Shown here: positions 13,001-27,112 of the stretch, in pieces | Position numbering within the stretch: the stretch's first letter is position 1 | Layout of the letters: each line of letters begins with the position of its first letter | DNA from: Fratercula arctica | Taxonomy: Eukaryota > Chordata > Aves > Charadriiformes > Alcidae | NCBI GenBank assembly: GCA_947846985.1 | Contig: CANTUZ010000002.1 | Location: 133,385,889 to 133,449,888, forward strand | Direction of reading: 5' to 3' | DNA: 64,000 nucleotides | Position numbers and translations under genes: made by a program | Notes under the pieces: generated by a model | The model's input: only the letters and a program-made list of their open reading frames with translations | Told to the model about the DNA's origin: nothing | Database searches by the model: none

Positions 13001-16000
13001 GATTAAAAAGACATTGAAGCTGGATAGGACATAACACAGGTCTTAGCTAGCCAATACATCAGAATTTTTATGGGAATAGCTTAACTAAAAAAAGCTTGCA
13101 TTTTAATTGCAGGTTTGCAGTTACTTGTTTTGTAGCACTTTCATTTTCTTTAAGGAAAACTTTTTCAATGTTAATAGCTATGAATGTTCCTGAATCAGCA
13201 CAGCACTGAATATCCTCAGGAGATCATGAGATTAAATATGCTTAATATATTCTACTGTATAAAACATATGTATTATGTTATATAATTGCAATATATTATA
13301 TGTATGCATCATACATCTGCCTTCTAGCTTTATAGTCTTGGCATGACTTCAGATTTCATTTTCTTCATAAAAATGAAGGCTGGAGAGCTTTTAGAAAATG
13401 AAATCTTAGATTTTCCTGTAGTGATTTAGGTCTTACAAAGCAGTCCTTTTTGAGGCAAATGCCCTTGTGCTTGGCTTTTCCCAAGATGAGGAATTTTACC
13501 CTGTGTGGTGACAGCTGAACCTTTGCACAGTGGATGAGTTACCTGAAGGTGCAAACATCTAAAGCACACGCAGTTTTGGTGTGTGTACATGTGAGTTTCA
13601 TTCCCTCTGTTACAGTTAAATTGTCTTACCTTTTCAGTTGAAAGGTTTATTTACCTTCATCTATAACCAAAAGATCCCACATAAAACCCCGAAACGAGAC
13701 AGAACAACCCCTTTCATTTGCGCAAGGCAGAAGTCCTTTGGGCATCAGTGAAATCCTCAAGAAAACTGAATTACTGGAGAACTCAAAGCAATATTTCAGC
13801 ATCTGCTGAGCTCTTCCTGCACAGTCCCCGCTGTCCCGGCTGACATGTGCTACCGCAGGAGGAGGACTGAGCAGGACTAGCACAGATTTGCTCAAGTGCT
13901 TTGCCCTGTGAACCGTGCAGGTAGCTCATTGCAAGCTGCTAGTGCAGATGAAGGCACAGTAGGATTAAGGCAGCTAAACCAATACAGATTATATCTGTGC
14001 CCATACCAAAATGGGCTAGAGACTATAAAGGCACCTTTGTGTGAGACTGAGAAGTTGCCCTCATCAGTGAGGTGGTATTAATTTAACTATTGTGTCCTAA
14101 GCCTGGCATGGTTATGTCCTCAAATATTCTCAAAATGTCCTCAAAAAGCATGTCGACAAGTTCTGAAGGTCCAGGTCTGCATCCATACCTGAAGGCTTTT
14201 CTTTGAAGGAGCAGCTGTGGGACATTTCCTTAGGGAAAGGTCTTCTCCAAAAACTCTGTACTGTACAATGATTTCTTGATCTGAAGAAGTCTGTTCCTTT
14301 ATGAATCTCAGTTTTTTCCCTAAGGAAGTGTGTTTGACATAATGCTAAGGCATCACTTATTCAGGAAGGCCTCTCCTTCTGATGGCCAGAATTTGTTTTT
14401 TCCGATCTGTTAATTGAAGGTATTTTGTAGCCTTAACTTTTAAATTAAAGTAGCAATTAAAATAAATTAAGTGAAAATTTATAGGTCATTTTCAGTAGTC
14501 TGTAGGGATAACCCATTTAGCAACACTTCCTAAAACTACATACAGAAAATATCAGAGTTTTAGGAAGTGTATTAATCGACAAGTATGTCTGTGACTGTGT
14601 CTAATACACACATCTTCAAAGACGGCTACAATTAATACCGCTGTACTTAGTACCTGGATGAACTCAAGAGAATACATGAAAAAAACATACATTCAGGCCA
14701 ATATATGATGGAGAATCCTCTTAAAAGATCACTTGCCATGTAACTAAACCTGTTAAAGGAAGGATTTACTATACTCCATGGATGTGCTTTGAAGAAGCTT
14801 CCACTGTATTCAATTACTATTGATTCATTAGGTACACGAACTGTACAGCTCTAATTAAAAACCTTTTTCTTTCCTTCTTTGAAACCAGCAGGGAACCTTA
14901 AATAGATTTACTCTGAACTGGAAAAAAGTCATAAAAAGATTAATTAGAAAAATGCTAGCCCAAATTCCCTGGCCTTCTTTGTGTCGATGTCTAAGTCTCC
15001 CATCGTCTCCCTGGCTCTCCCCAAGCTGAGGCAGCAGATGATGTACTTTCCTAAGCTCTTTGATTGCTTGGCTTCAGCACGAACAGGCTTTAGCATGTCC
15101 CACTGGCAGGCGGTGCTTGCTCACACACACCGTCCTTCCTGTCTCCGGCAGGGAAAGATCACAGTGCTGGGAATCCCAGATGGAAAAGACAGATGCAGAA
15201 AAGGAGGAATGGCTTTATCTGACTAACTGGGCTTCCGACACGCTGACTCGGTGAGCCTTTCTCAGCACAGGGGAAGGGCTGATGAGGCTGACAGTGCTGG
15301 GAACGGGTCTGGCCAGGGGGGTTCTGATGTCAGGCTGCATTGCAAGAGCTGGGGAATTACTGGTGGATTGTGCTGAGCTTTCTATCTCACTCTGTGGATG
15401 AAATCCAGCCTGTACTGGTGACTCAGTGCCCAGACTGTGCAAACCTCAAATGCCTTTTGAACTGCAAAAAAGGTTTCTTCAGATAAGGTTCTTCATGCTC
15501 TGGCCCCGTCCCACAGCATTTAAGAATTCAGATAGTCCTCCAGAAGTTACAGCATCAGTCAAGGCTTTGCTAGCTGGACTGAAACAAAAATGTTCCAAAT
15601 CTACTCCAGGAGAGGGAAATATGTCTCTCTCTAGATAGCTCATTAGTTCATGCTTAAAAGCCTGTCACCTGTGCTACTTAGGCTTTGATAGCCACTCATA
15701 GAAATAATAATTAGGCAGAGGCATTTTAAATACTTTATACCTTCTGTAAGTAGGAGCTGATCTGAGATAGTAGCAGTCACCCCATCCTTCCAGTTCCTTC
15801 CTATGTGTCAGTGAGTGGTTAGACTTCCCTAGGACAAATGTGCATCCTAAACTTCGTCAGCACTCTCCAAAGCAGTGATGCATCTAGACCTTTATTTCTG
15901 ATTTTATGCAGCTACCAGTGGGTCAGGGCCCCATTTGGTGGTCATTCACCAACCCACGATTTAAAGAGATCTGACTCCTACAACCTCCCTGTTATTGTTT

Positions 16001-17534
16001 TTCTTGTTGAGATGAAGCCGGATTCATTCCAGTTCAGGGCTGTGGTATTTAGAGTATGTACAGCCCATGTGCCCCACTCAACCCAGTGTGACTGACAAAC
16101 CATCAGCCCCTGCCCCAGTGGCGCTGCAGCAGGACCAGGCTCCAGCTCCCATAGCCCTGCCCTGCCCGACCATTCAAACAGATTTTTGAAAGATCTGTTA
16201 CTATTCAACAGCAACAGGCCTCTTGATTACTTACTCAAGATATTTTTACAGAATAGAAAACTCTACCTCTGATCTTTAATCAACCTATAAAATCCTACAG
16301 CATATACATATTTATACCCATTACTGTATTCAGTGGATTTTTCCATAAGGATTTCCTAGACTCGGTTGACTTTAGATAATAATTTCCAATACAGATCTGC
16401 AGTTCTGCTTCATTTTTTCCAAGTTTCTTCCTGCTGTGTGATGGAAATAATGTACTTTTTGATGAGTGAGAACGACTATTTTCCTATGCCTGCTACATCC
16501 AATGCTGTAATCATGACAAGCTGCAGCTTCATCAAATTCTTCCCACAGTGGCTACTTCTGCTCAGCTTCCACCGGGGGTCCAGACCAATCTGCAGGTACC
16601 TGTACACATTAATAAACTTTCACCAGCAGCTGCTGCTTTAATGAACTTTATGTGCAATTCAGAAAAATACTGGTCTACCATCAGGACTGTTTTTTCCACT
16701 TAAATATATTTTAGCCTGTCAAGTGAACGGAAAGAGGGAGCCATTACTTTTGTAAATGTAACAAGAAAAGTGTCAGGAGTCCCATTACTTAAAACTGAGC
16801 TGAGCAGGGTGGAGGTAATGTATGGTAGAGACCAGTCCAGCATGGAATGGGCTAAACAATCCACTGAACTTCATTTCATCAGTAATTTACTGACTTTCAT
16901 TTCATTTACCTGCATCAATAAGCTTGGTTAATAAGGCACAGACCCCTGCCATTCCTCTGAAAGGCTTCAGCACTGCATTGTACAGTAATTTCACCTTCCC
17001 AACACTAAAAAAAAATGCTATTTTCTTCATGCTGAGGATACTTTCGATCTAACTTAAAACATATGTGGGCAATAATTTAAACAACATCACAAACCCTGCT
17101 CCCCCTCTCCATCTTCATCAATTCCCTGTGCTCATATGTTATTTTCAGATGCTGGGGAAGGAGGGCACACTTTTCAAAGGAGCTCTAATGCCAAGAGTTT
17201 CATTTTCACATAGGTCATTTTCATAGTCTGAACAGCTTCAATAGGAGCTGGCTAAATCATCACACAATTATTTAAAATTCAGTGCTTGGCTTCTTTCATT
17301 GCTTTATGGGGTTATAGAAAAATTCTTAAAACTATGCATGGTCCAAAGGATAAATTTAATCTTAACGAGTTTCATTTCTGCTAATTGCTAAAGCCAAAAG
17401 GAAGTCTGTCAAAGGCTAATAATTCCCCAGCATCTTCTGAGACATGAATGTATATTATCAAATAAGATTACGTATTACATTCGTCCTTTAGAGGGCATTC
17501 TGTGAATAAGGAATATGCTCTGGGTAACGCTGCG

Positions 17535-17612
17535 GGTCAGATCTGCTCTGGTGTATATTTCCATATTTGCACTTAACCCAGTGAAAATGCATGAGTTACA
17601 CCGCTTGAAGAC
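17535..17612. repeat. Ancient amniote repeat relic
   Basis: GGGTCAGATCTGCTCTGGTG TATATTT and GCATGAGTTACACCGCTTG match, in order, an old sauropsid repeat with alternating 'gtgtaaa' and 'gagttacacc' motifs. The relic is short and diverged. Confidence 0.38.
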
Positions 17613-18149
17613 ATTACTATTCATCTTTAAACATTTATTCTTAAAGCCTGAAATGACCTAAATCTTCTCAAATTGATCTACACATCTTCTCAATAGATTT
17701 CACATGTAGCTTTCAGCTGTTCCTTACTGGTTTATTCTTGACCATATATCTAACCTGGCTGATAAAGAAATAGAGCCACCCAAAGGGAAAGGTTGCTGCT
17801 CACTGGCCCATAGCCTTCACTGGTAGGAATTGTTTCATATCTAACTTCTGTCTTACTAGGTCTAGTGAGGTTGGTATATTTAAATAAGGCATTCAAGACA
17901 CAAAACGGTTCATCAGCTATATGTAAACTAATTAATTCTAAGGGCTTTATCAGACTGTCACTCCATAAGAATAAAAAATGATTTTGAAATGCATGTGGTC
18001 TCTAATTCATTCACAAGAATTAACATTACTGGCTAATAACGGGAAAAATGTCAGCAGGTCCACAGCACCTTACTAAATCTTGTACTTAGTCCTTCAGTAG
18101 ACATGATTTTTGGCATGGATTTCCTGAAAGCTTTCCAGGTTGGTGGTTT

Positions 18150-18250
18150 TATTGACATGGTTTTGGAAACCAGAATTGTACAGACAACTGGCCTGGATGC
18201 AAGGTCCAGCGATGCAAAGGATGGGAAAGCATGAAATATGAGATAAAATC
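18150..18250 (-). mobile_element. Possible decayed CR1-like remnant, opposite orientation
   Basis: GGAAACCAGAATTGTACAGA, then GGCCTGGATGCAAGGTCCAG and GATGCAAAGGATGGGAAAGC resemble the antisense of CR1 ORF2 near the 'VQFW' region. The stretch is short and weak; it is listed because the neighbouring block also looks CR1-like. Confidence 0.28.
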
Positions 18251-18339
18251 TTAAAGAATCAAACAACTTGGATTAGAGAGATGTAAGGACATTTAAAGAA
18301 GAGAGTCCAAAATATATTGGGATAATATAAAGCACAAAG

Positions 18340-18565
18340 ACAGAAAAGACATGGAAAGATTAGGTTGGTAAAAGAGCAGGTGGGGTTGTCTATCAGGAAA
18401 GCTGTCTAACAGAAAGACCATAGAATAAAAGAGAGAGATGGGATCCCCAAAGACTCTCCAGCAAACCTGCCACAAAGCAGGACCCCAACATTGCGTGTAA
18501 TCATTTAAAACTGGCATGGACAAATGCTGGGAATGCACTTCCAAAAGGAAAACCCAGAATATACT
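18340..18565 (+). mobile_element. Possible decayed CR1-like remnant
   Basis: GATTAGGTTGGTAAAAGAGC, TCTATCAGGAAAGCTGTCTA ACAGAAAGACC and CATTTAAAACTGGCATGGAC AAATGC resemble, in order, the sense strand of an old CR1 3' region. The match is weak. If right, it explains part of the fortuitous 177-codon open frame on the opposite strand. Confidence 0.38.
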
Positions 18566-21500
18566 TTGTCTTATCTCTCTCATTAATGTGTTTAATCTTG
18601 TGAAAAGAAATGTGTTCTTTGAGGTTATTTGAATGCCTAAAGCTGATCTTAAGCACATGGCACTGGGTTGACAGATAGTGTTAAAGATGAGTTTAGAGGG
18701 GAGTTTCTTCATAAAGTCCCATCTGAACTCCTGTCCCAAATCTGAAAGGTTGCATAAATCCAAGCTGTTGGGCTGATGTAACCAAATATGTAAAATTCCC
18801 CCTAACATTGACTCTCCCCTCTGCAATGACTTTCAGTATGACAAAGGGGAATAAAAAGGTTGAACTTCTGTGCATCTTCTGGGTCTTAGAAAAGGCTGCA
18901 TTCTCATTTGTACCCTGAAATGAAATTCAAAGCAAGTTATTCGCAGCATTAGCAGCTCTATTCTCCCTGAGCATTGTAATTGTGCATTGTGCTCAGAAGC
19001 ATACAAGATTTCTTTTCAGCATGTTATTTTCACTGAAAATATTTGCCAGATAAAAAAGACAGATTGCTATGAGAATAAGTGCCACTTTTTCTAGCAATGA
19101 AAACCTCTGATTTCTGCATCTCAGAATTTCCAGGGCTTGGCAGTTTTGACTCTCCAACTTCCCAGCACATTCAAACAGGTCTTTCATTGATCCCATTTTC
19201 TGCAATCCTTAAAAATCAAATATTGCTAGTGAATAAAATTTTAAAATGCACAATGTTTCTCTATGAGTCAATCTGATATCTATGGAACAGTGCAAGAACA
19301 CTCAGAGGTATCCAGGTTCCTTCAAACATATTTATTTTCCTAAAATCTCAAAGAGAATCACAAGAAATAATGCAGAAAACAGTTCCCAGTAAGGCAGTAA
19401 ACAGTTCTCAATCTCCTCTGAGAATCCAATTGATAAACTAGGAACTATAAAATAAATATTTATAGTGTTAAAAGATGAGCATCATGCAAAGGAGGAGTAA
19501 ACAAAAATATGTGTATTCAGCAGGACCAAGATAAATTTCATACCCTGCACGATCTAGGGAAAGTGAATTCAAAATTCAAGTTTGGTTATACGTACATATG
19601 CCTCTTCCATTTACTCTGCATGTTATTTTTCCTCTCTGAGACTCTATTTATCATTATATACAGTGGTTAAACTGTACTTCGAGATCCTTGAGAAATGCCA
19701 TCTATTGCTACCTAGTCATCTGTATGTTGGTTACATGTTAAAACGTGCTTGTGTGGTTCCTCAGACTGTATGTGTTTTTTTCAGTAACGTAAAAGGGAAA
19801 CTAGGGCAGTTTGGTGGATGTTTCATTGTGAGCATATGCAAACCTCTCCTAGAAACCAAGTACAAAACAACCAGGTAAGGTAGAGTCTTTCTGGTTCGGA
19901 TTTTTGTCATTTCTGTTTACTGCAATGTTAGCTGAAGTATGTCAAACAAAGTCCTGAGAGCAGATGTAGACTACCTAATGTCAGAAAGAAGGCAGGTCTG
20001 AGTGCACAGAAGTGGCAAGTCTGTTTTTAATAATGGAGCTAGGCGTAGGCAGTGCAGCCTGCACTTTCTGTGGGAGAAACCTGAACAGACACATCCACCA
20101 CCTCAGAGAACCGCCTAAACCTCGCCATCAGCAGCTGAAGTGATAGTCAACCTGCCTGATCAAACTGTACATGAGGACAAACATTTATACAGTTTGTTTG
20201 GCTTGGCAAACTGGGACAAATGACAAACTCAGCAACAACAGGCATCAGATTTTTCTAAATGACAGATCTTGGTTGTACCACATTCTTGTACAAGAACTTA
20301 TTTACCTAAGAGAAGAAACTAAGTGCAGAAGTGGAAGACACTTTTGGCAGTTATCTCTGTTTCCAAAAAGCAGGAACACGACCAAAGAATCTAAAGGAAC
20401 TGTTTTTGAAGAACACAGATTATTTGCCTATAAATAGTATTTGCAGTTGCCTTTGGTTTTTGACAAAATGTCAGCAACAGCAAATATGTTTCCAGTTTCA
20501 CTACCCAATCCACAGAGACAAAGAACGTTACATCTGTATTACTCATGTTCAGTCATGAGTAAACTTCTGTCTCCTCAGTCTGTAGCAGAACATAATTGCA
20601 ATAGCAGGAGGTAGATGTGACAGAGTAGTCAAAGAAAAATGAAAAGTGCATGAAAACAATGTTAAGCATAACAACTAAACACATATTTTACTCAGTGCGT
20701 ATGAGGAAACTGCTTTGAGATCTGCTAAAGATCTAAAAATCTTTAGCTCCACGTTATACTAAATAGCAGAGTACTTGAATACCAGTTTTTATCTGTAATA
20801 CTTTTTGTCTTGAAAAAAATTGATATTGAATCCCTCTCTGATTCCTTTTTCTCAGATATTGTTGATGGGGTTGCAACTATAGGAAAGCCAACACAAATGT
20901 GAATCTTACCTCACCTTCTTTGGAAATGTCACCAAATGACTCCATTGTAACGTCCACAATCCTGAGCCAATTAGTAGGAAAACTCACTCTCTACTGAAGT
21001 TGCCTTTTAATAGTGATCTCATAACTTCTGAGGAACATAAGTCACGAAAAGCTGAAATCTGTGGTGAGAAAAAGGATTTGAGACCTACTGTATGGCTGTC
21101 TTAGGGACTCAGTAATGGTGTCGTGATTTACACCTAGTGTTGCAGGAGAAATGTGGATGTGCTCCCAGTAACTGATGCTCCTGATGCAGCTAGTTTTGCT
21201 TTCTTGGAAACTGGAAGATATTAAGTCTGTATTTGCATTTGCCAGTCTGGAGATGCTTGGCAAGCCAGCTTCATTCCTCACCATTGTTTCAGATGCAGAC
21301 CAGGTTCAGTCTAGGTTCACTTTAAATTTAATTAGGATTCTGGTAACATTAAGCTGCTGCCACAGGCAGTGATTAGAAAGTGGTGCAGAATCAGCCTTTG
21401 TGAGTGTCTCTCTCTAATTGTGATTAGAAAAGGATGACTGTATTCCTAAAATGAATGCCCCAGAAACCAAAGTTAGACGCTGCAAGTCTGTCCTCTGGTT

Positions 21501-23753
21501 TCATAGCAGTCACGAGTAGTTGACTGAGTATGTAGCAGCATTCCTGATGACAATACTCCTAGCACAGAACAGCCTGACTGGCAGTTTTCTGTTTTCAGCT
21601 AAAATTCATGAATATGGATAAATCCCTAAAAGCCCTTCTGTGAACTCTCGCTTAACAATCCAGAAGGTGACACTTGTCTAAGTATTTTTAACAGAGTATA
21701 TCCAGCCCCTCTCATCAGACAGGGTAGGTGTGCTATGCATAGAGAAAAAGAGGGCTTCCGATGTCCAAAGAAAGACTAATTTCCAGGCAGAAAGAGGTCT
21801 GGGTTGGATTTCAGTTAGAGTACGGAAGAAAACATTCTGTATAGTACCATCCATCACTGTAATCAGGGTCATAAGTAATAACGCTTGTGTTTCCATTGCC
21901 TAGCTCCAGGTTCAGGAAATTCCTCTTTCTCCCTCTCTCTCCTAGCAGAACAGCTGATACCAGCATGTGAAGTTTATTCTTCTCATGAATCTTTATCAGA
22001 GATATTTTCCCTGCCAAACCCAGGGGAAATCCAAGTGCAATTCAATTAGTGAAAGCAAATGGGGTCACCTATCACCTGCAATCTGATGGGATTGTCTGAC
22101 AGGGCATTGGAAACATCTGTGTACCCCAAAGCATCACACTTTAAGATTTTTTAGAGGACAGTGAAATACTCGCCCCCGAGTAGTTCACAGATGGTTACAA
22201 GGATCTTCCTTATTAATGAATTCAGACTTCACAACAACTTGTCTTGACAAAAGTATAATATTTAAAGATTCAAAGACCATAAGTAACAAAAGAGCTTGTC
22301 TGAAATAATGTAGATGAATGATGATTAATTAATTTCAAGGTCCATTGAGCATAGGCCTATTAAATATAAAACCTGTGCGTAAGAATATAAATATCTACTT
22401 AAGAAATACCAAGAGTCTGATATAAACTTAATTGTGAAAAGCAAATAATATCAAAGTTAGGACATTGGTGCTGTTCCTCACTGACATCTGTATTCAATTT
22501 TGTTGTGTTTTATAACTGGGAACTTAAGAATAAAAATTCTGAGGGCTTCTCTGGGAACAGAGTAAAATTTAAGATTCTAGCGATAGCTATGGCTTCCATC
22601 ATTTTCAGTGGTATAAACATGCATTGTTTCATTGTAGTTCTCAGGTTTTTTCAAAGTTTCCCTCACATTGCAAAAGAAGGATTATGACCAACCACCAGCC
22701 CCTGCTCGGAGGATGAAGTAGTCTCCCTGAGAATGATGAGGAGCAGTGGCCAGCATGCGGTTCAGCGCCGCTGGTGTTCGCGTGGTTGCAGCACTGTAAG
22801 AGGGAAAGGAATCTCCCCTTAACAGCTCTCTCTGTAAAAAAGATATCCAGAAATACATATCTCTGAAATGTCCAATATAACAAAGTAAAATGGATCCTCA
22901 AATGCCTGGGTAAATGCTGCTGATACCCACATTTTAAGGGAGGAAAGCTGTTAACGAGATGTAGAGCATTTCAGAGAACATGGATGGACTATGCTACCTG
23001 GACAGGACAGAGTCTAATGAAGAGAGGTCCAAGGCTCTTGTAGTTTTGGCATGAAACACAATAATCCTGATTTATTTAGCTGAGTTCTTCTTGTGCCGGT
23101 AAGAACAGGTGATTGCACCTGTTGAAATGAAGGCCAGACCATTACAAGCTCCGCACCTTCAGCCACTACTTTGAGCAGAGAAAGGGTTTATTCTGATCAA
23201 TGAATTTTTGGAAAACTTTCTAAAGTGAGACCTAAAGCATCTATAAATCGTCTCTCTTATGCTCAGAACAATCTGGTAGCACTGAAAGCAGAGGAACTAT
23301 GGTCTCCACCTGTTCCCCAAGCTACCTGGAGATTGACTGTGCTGCCAGAGCAGCATGCTAACTAAAAATAAATGAATAAAGAAGAAAAACTTGCTCAAGA
23401 ATTTGCTTAGATTGTTAAAACCAGTGGGAAATGTTGCTTCAGAGACATTCTCTGACAAGGAAAACCACTTATGCAAAAGCATCAGAATTTTCTAGGGGGA
23501 ATGTCATCTTCTGCTAGGAAAAAGAGATGCAATTTTCTGTCAGGAAAATAAAAATGATAGTTTTGTGATTGCCCACCTGGAGGGACCCTATCCATTAAAC
23601 TCACTACTCGCAGGGAGAAAGCAAATAGGCAAGAGCCATCCCTCAGGAAGCTTCTACCTGCTGCAGACATTGTTGTCTCCCACACAGATATTGATTAAGG
23701 CCCTAGGTTTTCTTTCACGTTTTCCTGCTTTCCTAACAGGTTCGGGGTTTTTT

Positions 23754-23775
23754 AATTATTATTATTATTATTTTG
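23754..23775. repeat. (ATT)n microsatellite
   Basis: Six to seven ATT units ending in TTTTGG. Confidence 0.9.
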
Positions 23776-26700
23776 GTTTCAGATAAAAATTTTCTAGATG
23801 GGTGGGTAACCTTTCATAAAATCTTAAAATCCATGCTGTCTCAGTATAGCAACATTTTGCAGGAGAACAGCTTTAGGAAAGGATCTACTATTATAGAAAG
23901 CATGGGAAATTAGTTTTTACTTATCAAATGCCTCTGGTTACTGGGCAATATACAGATACGTTATTTCCACCCACATGGATTTGCACCAATGTGAAAGGTT
24001 AATTTTCATGTAAATTGCACGGCAAATGGAATGCCAACCCCAGAGCCAAGAGGAGGTAATTAAAAGAAAATGCACTGAACGGTATCATCTCAGATAAAAT
24101 AAAGGGGAGAAATGAAGGAAGATGATGTAGTTTATAAAAATGCCCTGGAGATCTTTAGACTTATCTCTTCTTTGCATAATTTCTCTTCTACACCATCATG
24201 AAGACCCAGATTCTGATCCCCTTAATTCACCCTCTTCCAAGAACAACGCCCAGTTCCGAGTGCTTATTTTTCTTCCCTTGGACATATTTGTCCATAACTT
24301 TAAAAAGTGTGGTAGAATGTAGCACATTTTCTGTGTCTTCTTCTGTAGTAAAATGATGTCATGATAGTTGTAAGGAAAACTAGACTGTCTAATACCCTAA
24401 ATACTTAGCCTGTGAAACTAAATTCAAAGAAGAGGAAAGTAGGTTGTGATATTTATCCCTTTTAGCTCTGTACATCCAGGAAAGAAATGTACCCTAGCAG
24501 AATCTGCAGAAGATGTCATACCTTCATTTCAGACAGAAAAACTATACCTGCAAGACACTAAAACTTGGTGTTCTGAACCTAGAAAGAAATAATTATAATG
24601 AGAGTCCCAGACACTGGTATATTTGCAATGAAACCTACCTCTGCATAAAGAATTGGGACAAATGGCAAAGTGAGAGCTGTGCAAGGCAAAAGGATGAACT
24701 GGGAGTAAGGGAATTAAGAAGCAGCAAATAGCAAACATCTGCAAGAAAACTGCTGATTTGTGGCGGAATAGCTTCTCTTACTAAGCCAGATGGTTCATTA
24801 ACAAAAAGCATGGGTAGATGCCAAAGCAGCTTTAACTCTGCAGTGGCCAACACTTGTATCTAGTGCTTTCAGGAGCATTACAGAGACTGGGCATTTCAGA
24901 GCTGTGTCACATAGTTTAATGTTAAGGCTAGCAGTACTGGATCATGGGTCTCCACTGCAAATTCTAGCCTGTAAATAGCCCTGATACGCATGGAACCAGG
25001 GAGATGAGGTAGCAGATTATTTTTAAAGGAATAGTAGATCTGTTGCTTTGTAGCAGCATCTTGCTGCCCTTTGCTGTTACTTCTCCTTTTATGACCTCTT
25101 CCCACCACCCATCACATTCCAGGGAAAATGTGGTTTTGCACAATGTCCAATTTGGTTTCTTTTTCATTTCTCAAGGCACCAGATGTCCTCTTTTCATCTG
25201 TGCCTTTACCTTTCTCTGTGACACTGATATGGGCTACAAGGAATGATCTGTTATTCTTGTGTCCAAGGTAGAGACTTGTTTTTAGCTTTGAAAATATACC
25301 ATATGCTGTGGCCAAATTTCCAGTTGCTCTTTGCTCTGACTTTAATCTCAACTGTGGGTGAATGAGAATGTTTGGAAATCAGTCTCGTACAAATGCTCTG
25401 TGAGAATATTTGGGCATCTGCCTTACAGAAAGCATAGAGTGGGCAGAGAGGTTACTTTCCTCTTTCACCTTGAGAACATCAGCATTGTAGATTGTCCATG
25501 AAAGGAGGCCTCTGAGAACATCTGGGCTTTGTATCTCCAGAACCATCTCTGTGGGACTCAGCTGATACTTCACGCAACTGTGACTAACTTCTTTCTTTGA
25601 TGCTAATTACATATAGATGAGCCTGTGACAGGCATTTTTGGTTGTCTTTTTCAGGCTTTCTTCCCCAGAAGATTGCCTCTTGTATTTGCCCAGCCATCTC
25701 TGTCCTTTTGCTTCTTGGCCACGGCCAGCTTTTAGGAGATCTCTACTTTTCCCTTCTCCCACAGGTCCTTTTTTGCTTCAGGCCAGATTCTGCCTTGCCC
25801 TGGCGAGAGATGCTACTTCAGTGGGCAGTGGCCCCCAGGGAACAGATCAGAAAGATACTCAGTTCCATTGGTAGTACAATAAGCATTAATATAGACTTCC
25901 TAATCTCTCACTGCAATTTTCCCCCATGTCCCAAAAACATGGTGAGGGTCCTCCTTGTGAGGAAAAGAAATCTGTGTTTGTACCTTCCCAAGGCCATGTT
26001 CAAATGAAAAGGAAAAGAGCTGTGGAGTGAGGGACAATGGCAGTAATTTACAATTACAACCTTTTACCCAAGATGCTGGGGTACATAGTATCCATCAAAG
26101 ACAAGTAAATGCTTAGTAGATACTGAGTCAGGCTTGTAATTTCCCACCAGCTGGCAAGGACACACTCTCAATGGCTGAATAAGCTTTCTCTCATGCTGAT
26201 AGCTTTGTGCTTAAGGCTAATGTTATATTTAAAAGTATACTTAATGTTATATCAATATAATGCAGTTTCTTCACCTTGCTGGAGGCATCTGTCTGGAGTA
26301 TAAATGTCTTGGGAAATCTGGCACCATCAGCAGTGGTGCTGTTTTCTTTCTTTATTCTGGAAGCGGTGATACCACTTCCAAAAACCTAGATACAAACCAC
26401 ACAATATAGTTAGCCAAACACAAGAAAAAATGCATATGTCTGTCTTCTTTCTCCATTTGTGATAATCTTCCTGCATTGCATACGGACATTATTCCATCAA
26501 GTGTTTTATATGCCTCTTGCCTAGAAACCCAAAGGACAAAACTCACTTATACTCTGCACACGCTACCCAGGGATTGCTCTCAATCTCTCTTCCTAATCAA
26601 ATTCCAAATTCAGAAAAAAAAAAAATCCTGATTGCATGTAGTTGGTCTCCCCCTTGTTCACTGAAAATCACAGTGTCATTTGAATATGTCTTTATATATT

Positions 26701-27088
26701 CCTGATGGGGCCAGAGGAACTGAATACCGAAAAACAACTAGATCCAATGACCAGATGACATTATTCTTAACTCCAGGTGTGGGAATGACAGATTCCCTGC
26801 TACCCCACCTTCACCCTTCTGGTCAGAGGGATACATTAAGGTCCCTTGGTTAAAACCAGTGAGGGTATGGGCATAGGAAATTAGCAAATTTAGCATGTCA
26901 TAAAATATGCCTTAGATTTGGATTCACATTTACCTATCAGAAAGCCATCTGGGTTAGGACATCACTACCTGTCTTTCTCTTAGGATATAGGACTCCTTTG
27001 TCGTTTCCTATTTTTACATCTCACTCAGCTCTTGTTTTTGACTAGCAGCTTCTCTGGATCTTGACCTTAATTCAAGGACCTTTTTACC

Positions 27089-27112
27089 TTTTTTTTTTTT
27101 TTTTTTTTTTTT
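27089..27112. repeat. T24 homopolymer
   Basis: An uninterrupted run of 24 T, with no recognisable retrocopy on either side. Confidence 0.97.

Larger units (their letters stand above)
12251..18149. other. Intergenic desert, no gene
   Basis: Contains the tract at 12961 and slightly GC-richer unique stretches at about 14960-15450 and 16010-16180. The relic at 17535 is the only repeat-like block. No coding exon is recognisable. Confidence 0.65.

Noticed and set aside
18293..18826. 177-codon open frame on the minus strand, the longest outside CpG-rich DNA
   Set aside because: No domain, composition or splice context supports a protein. Part of it overlaps sequence resembling a decayed CR1 in the opposite orientation.
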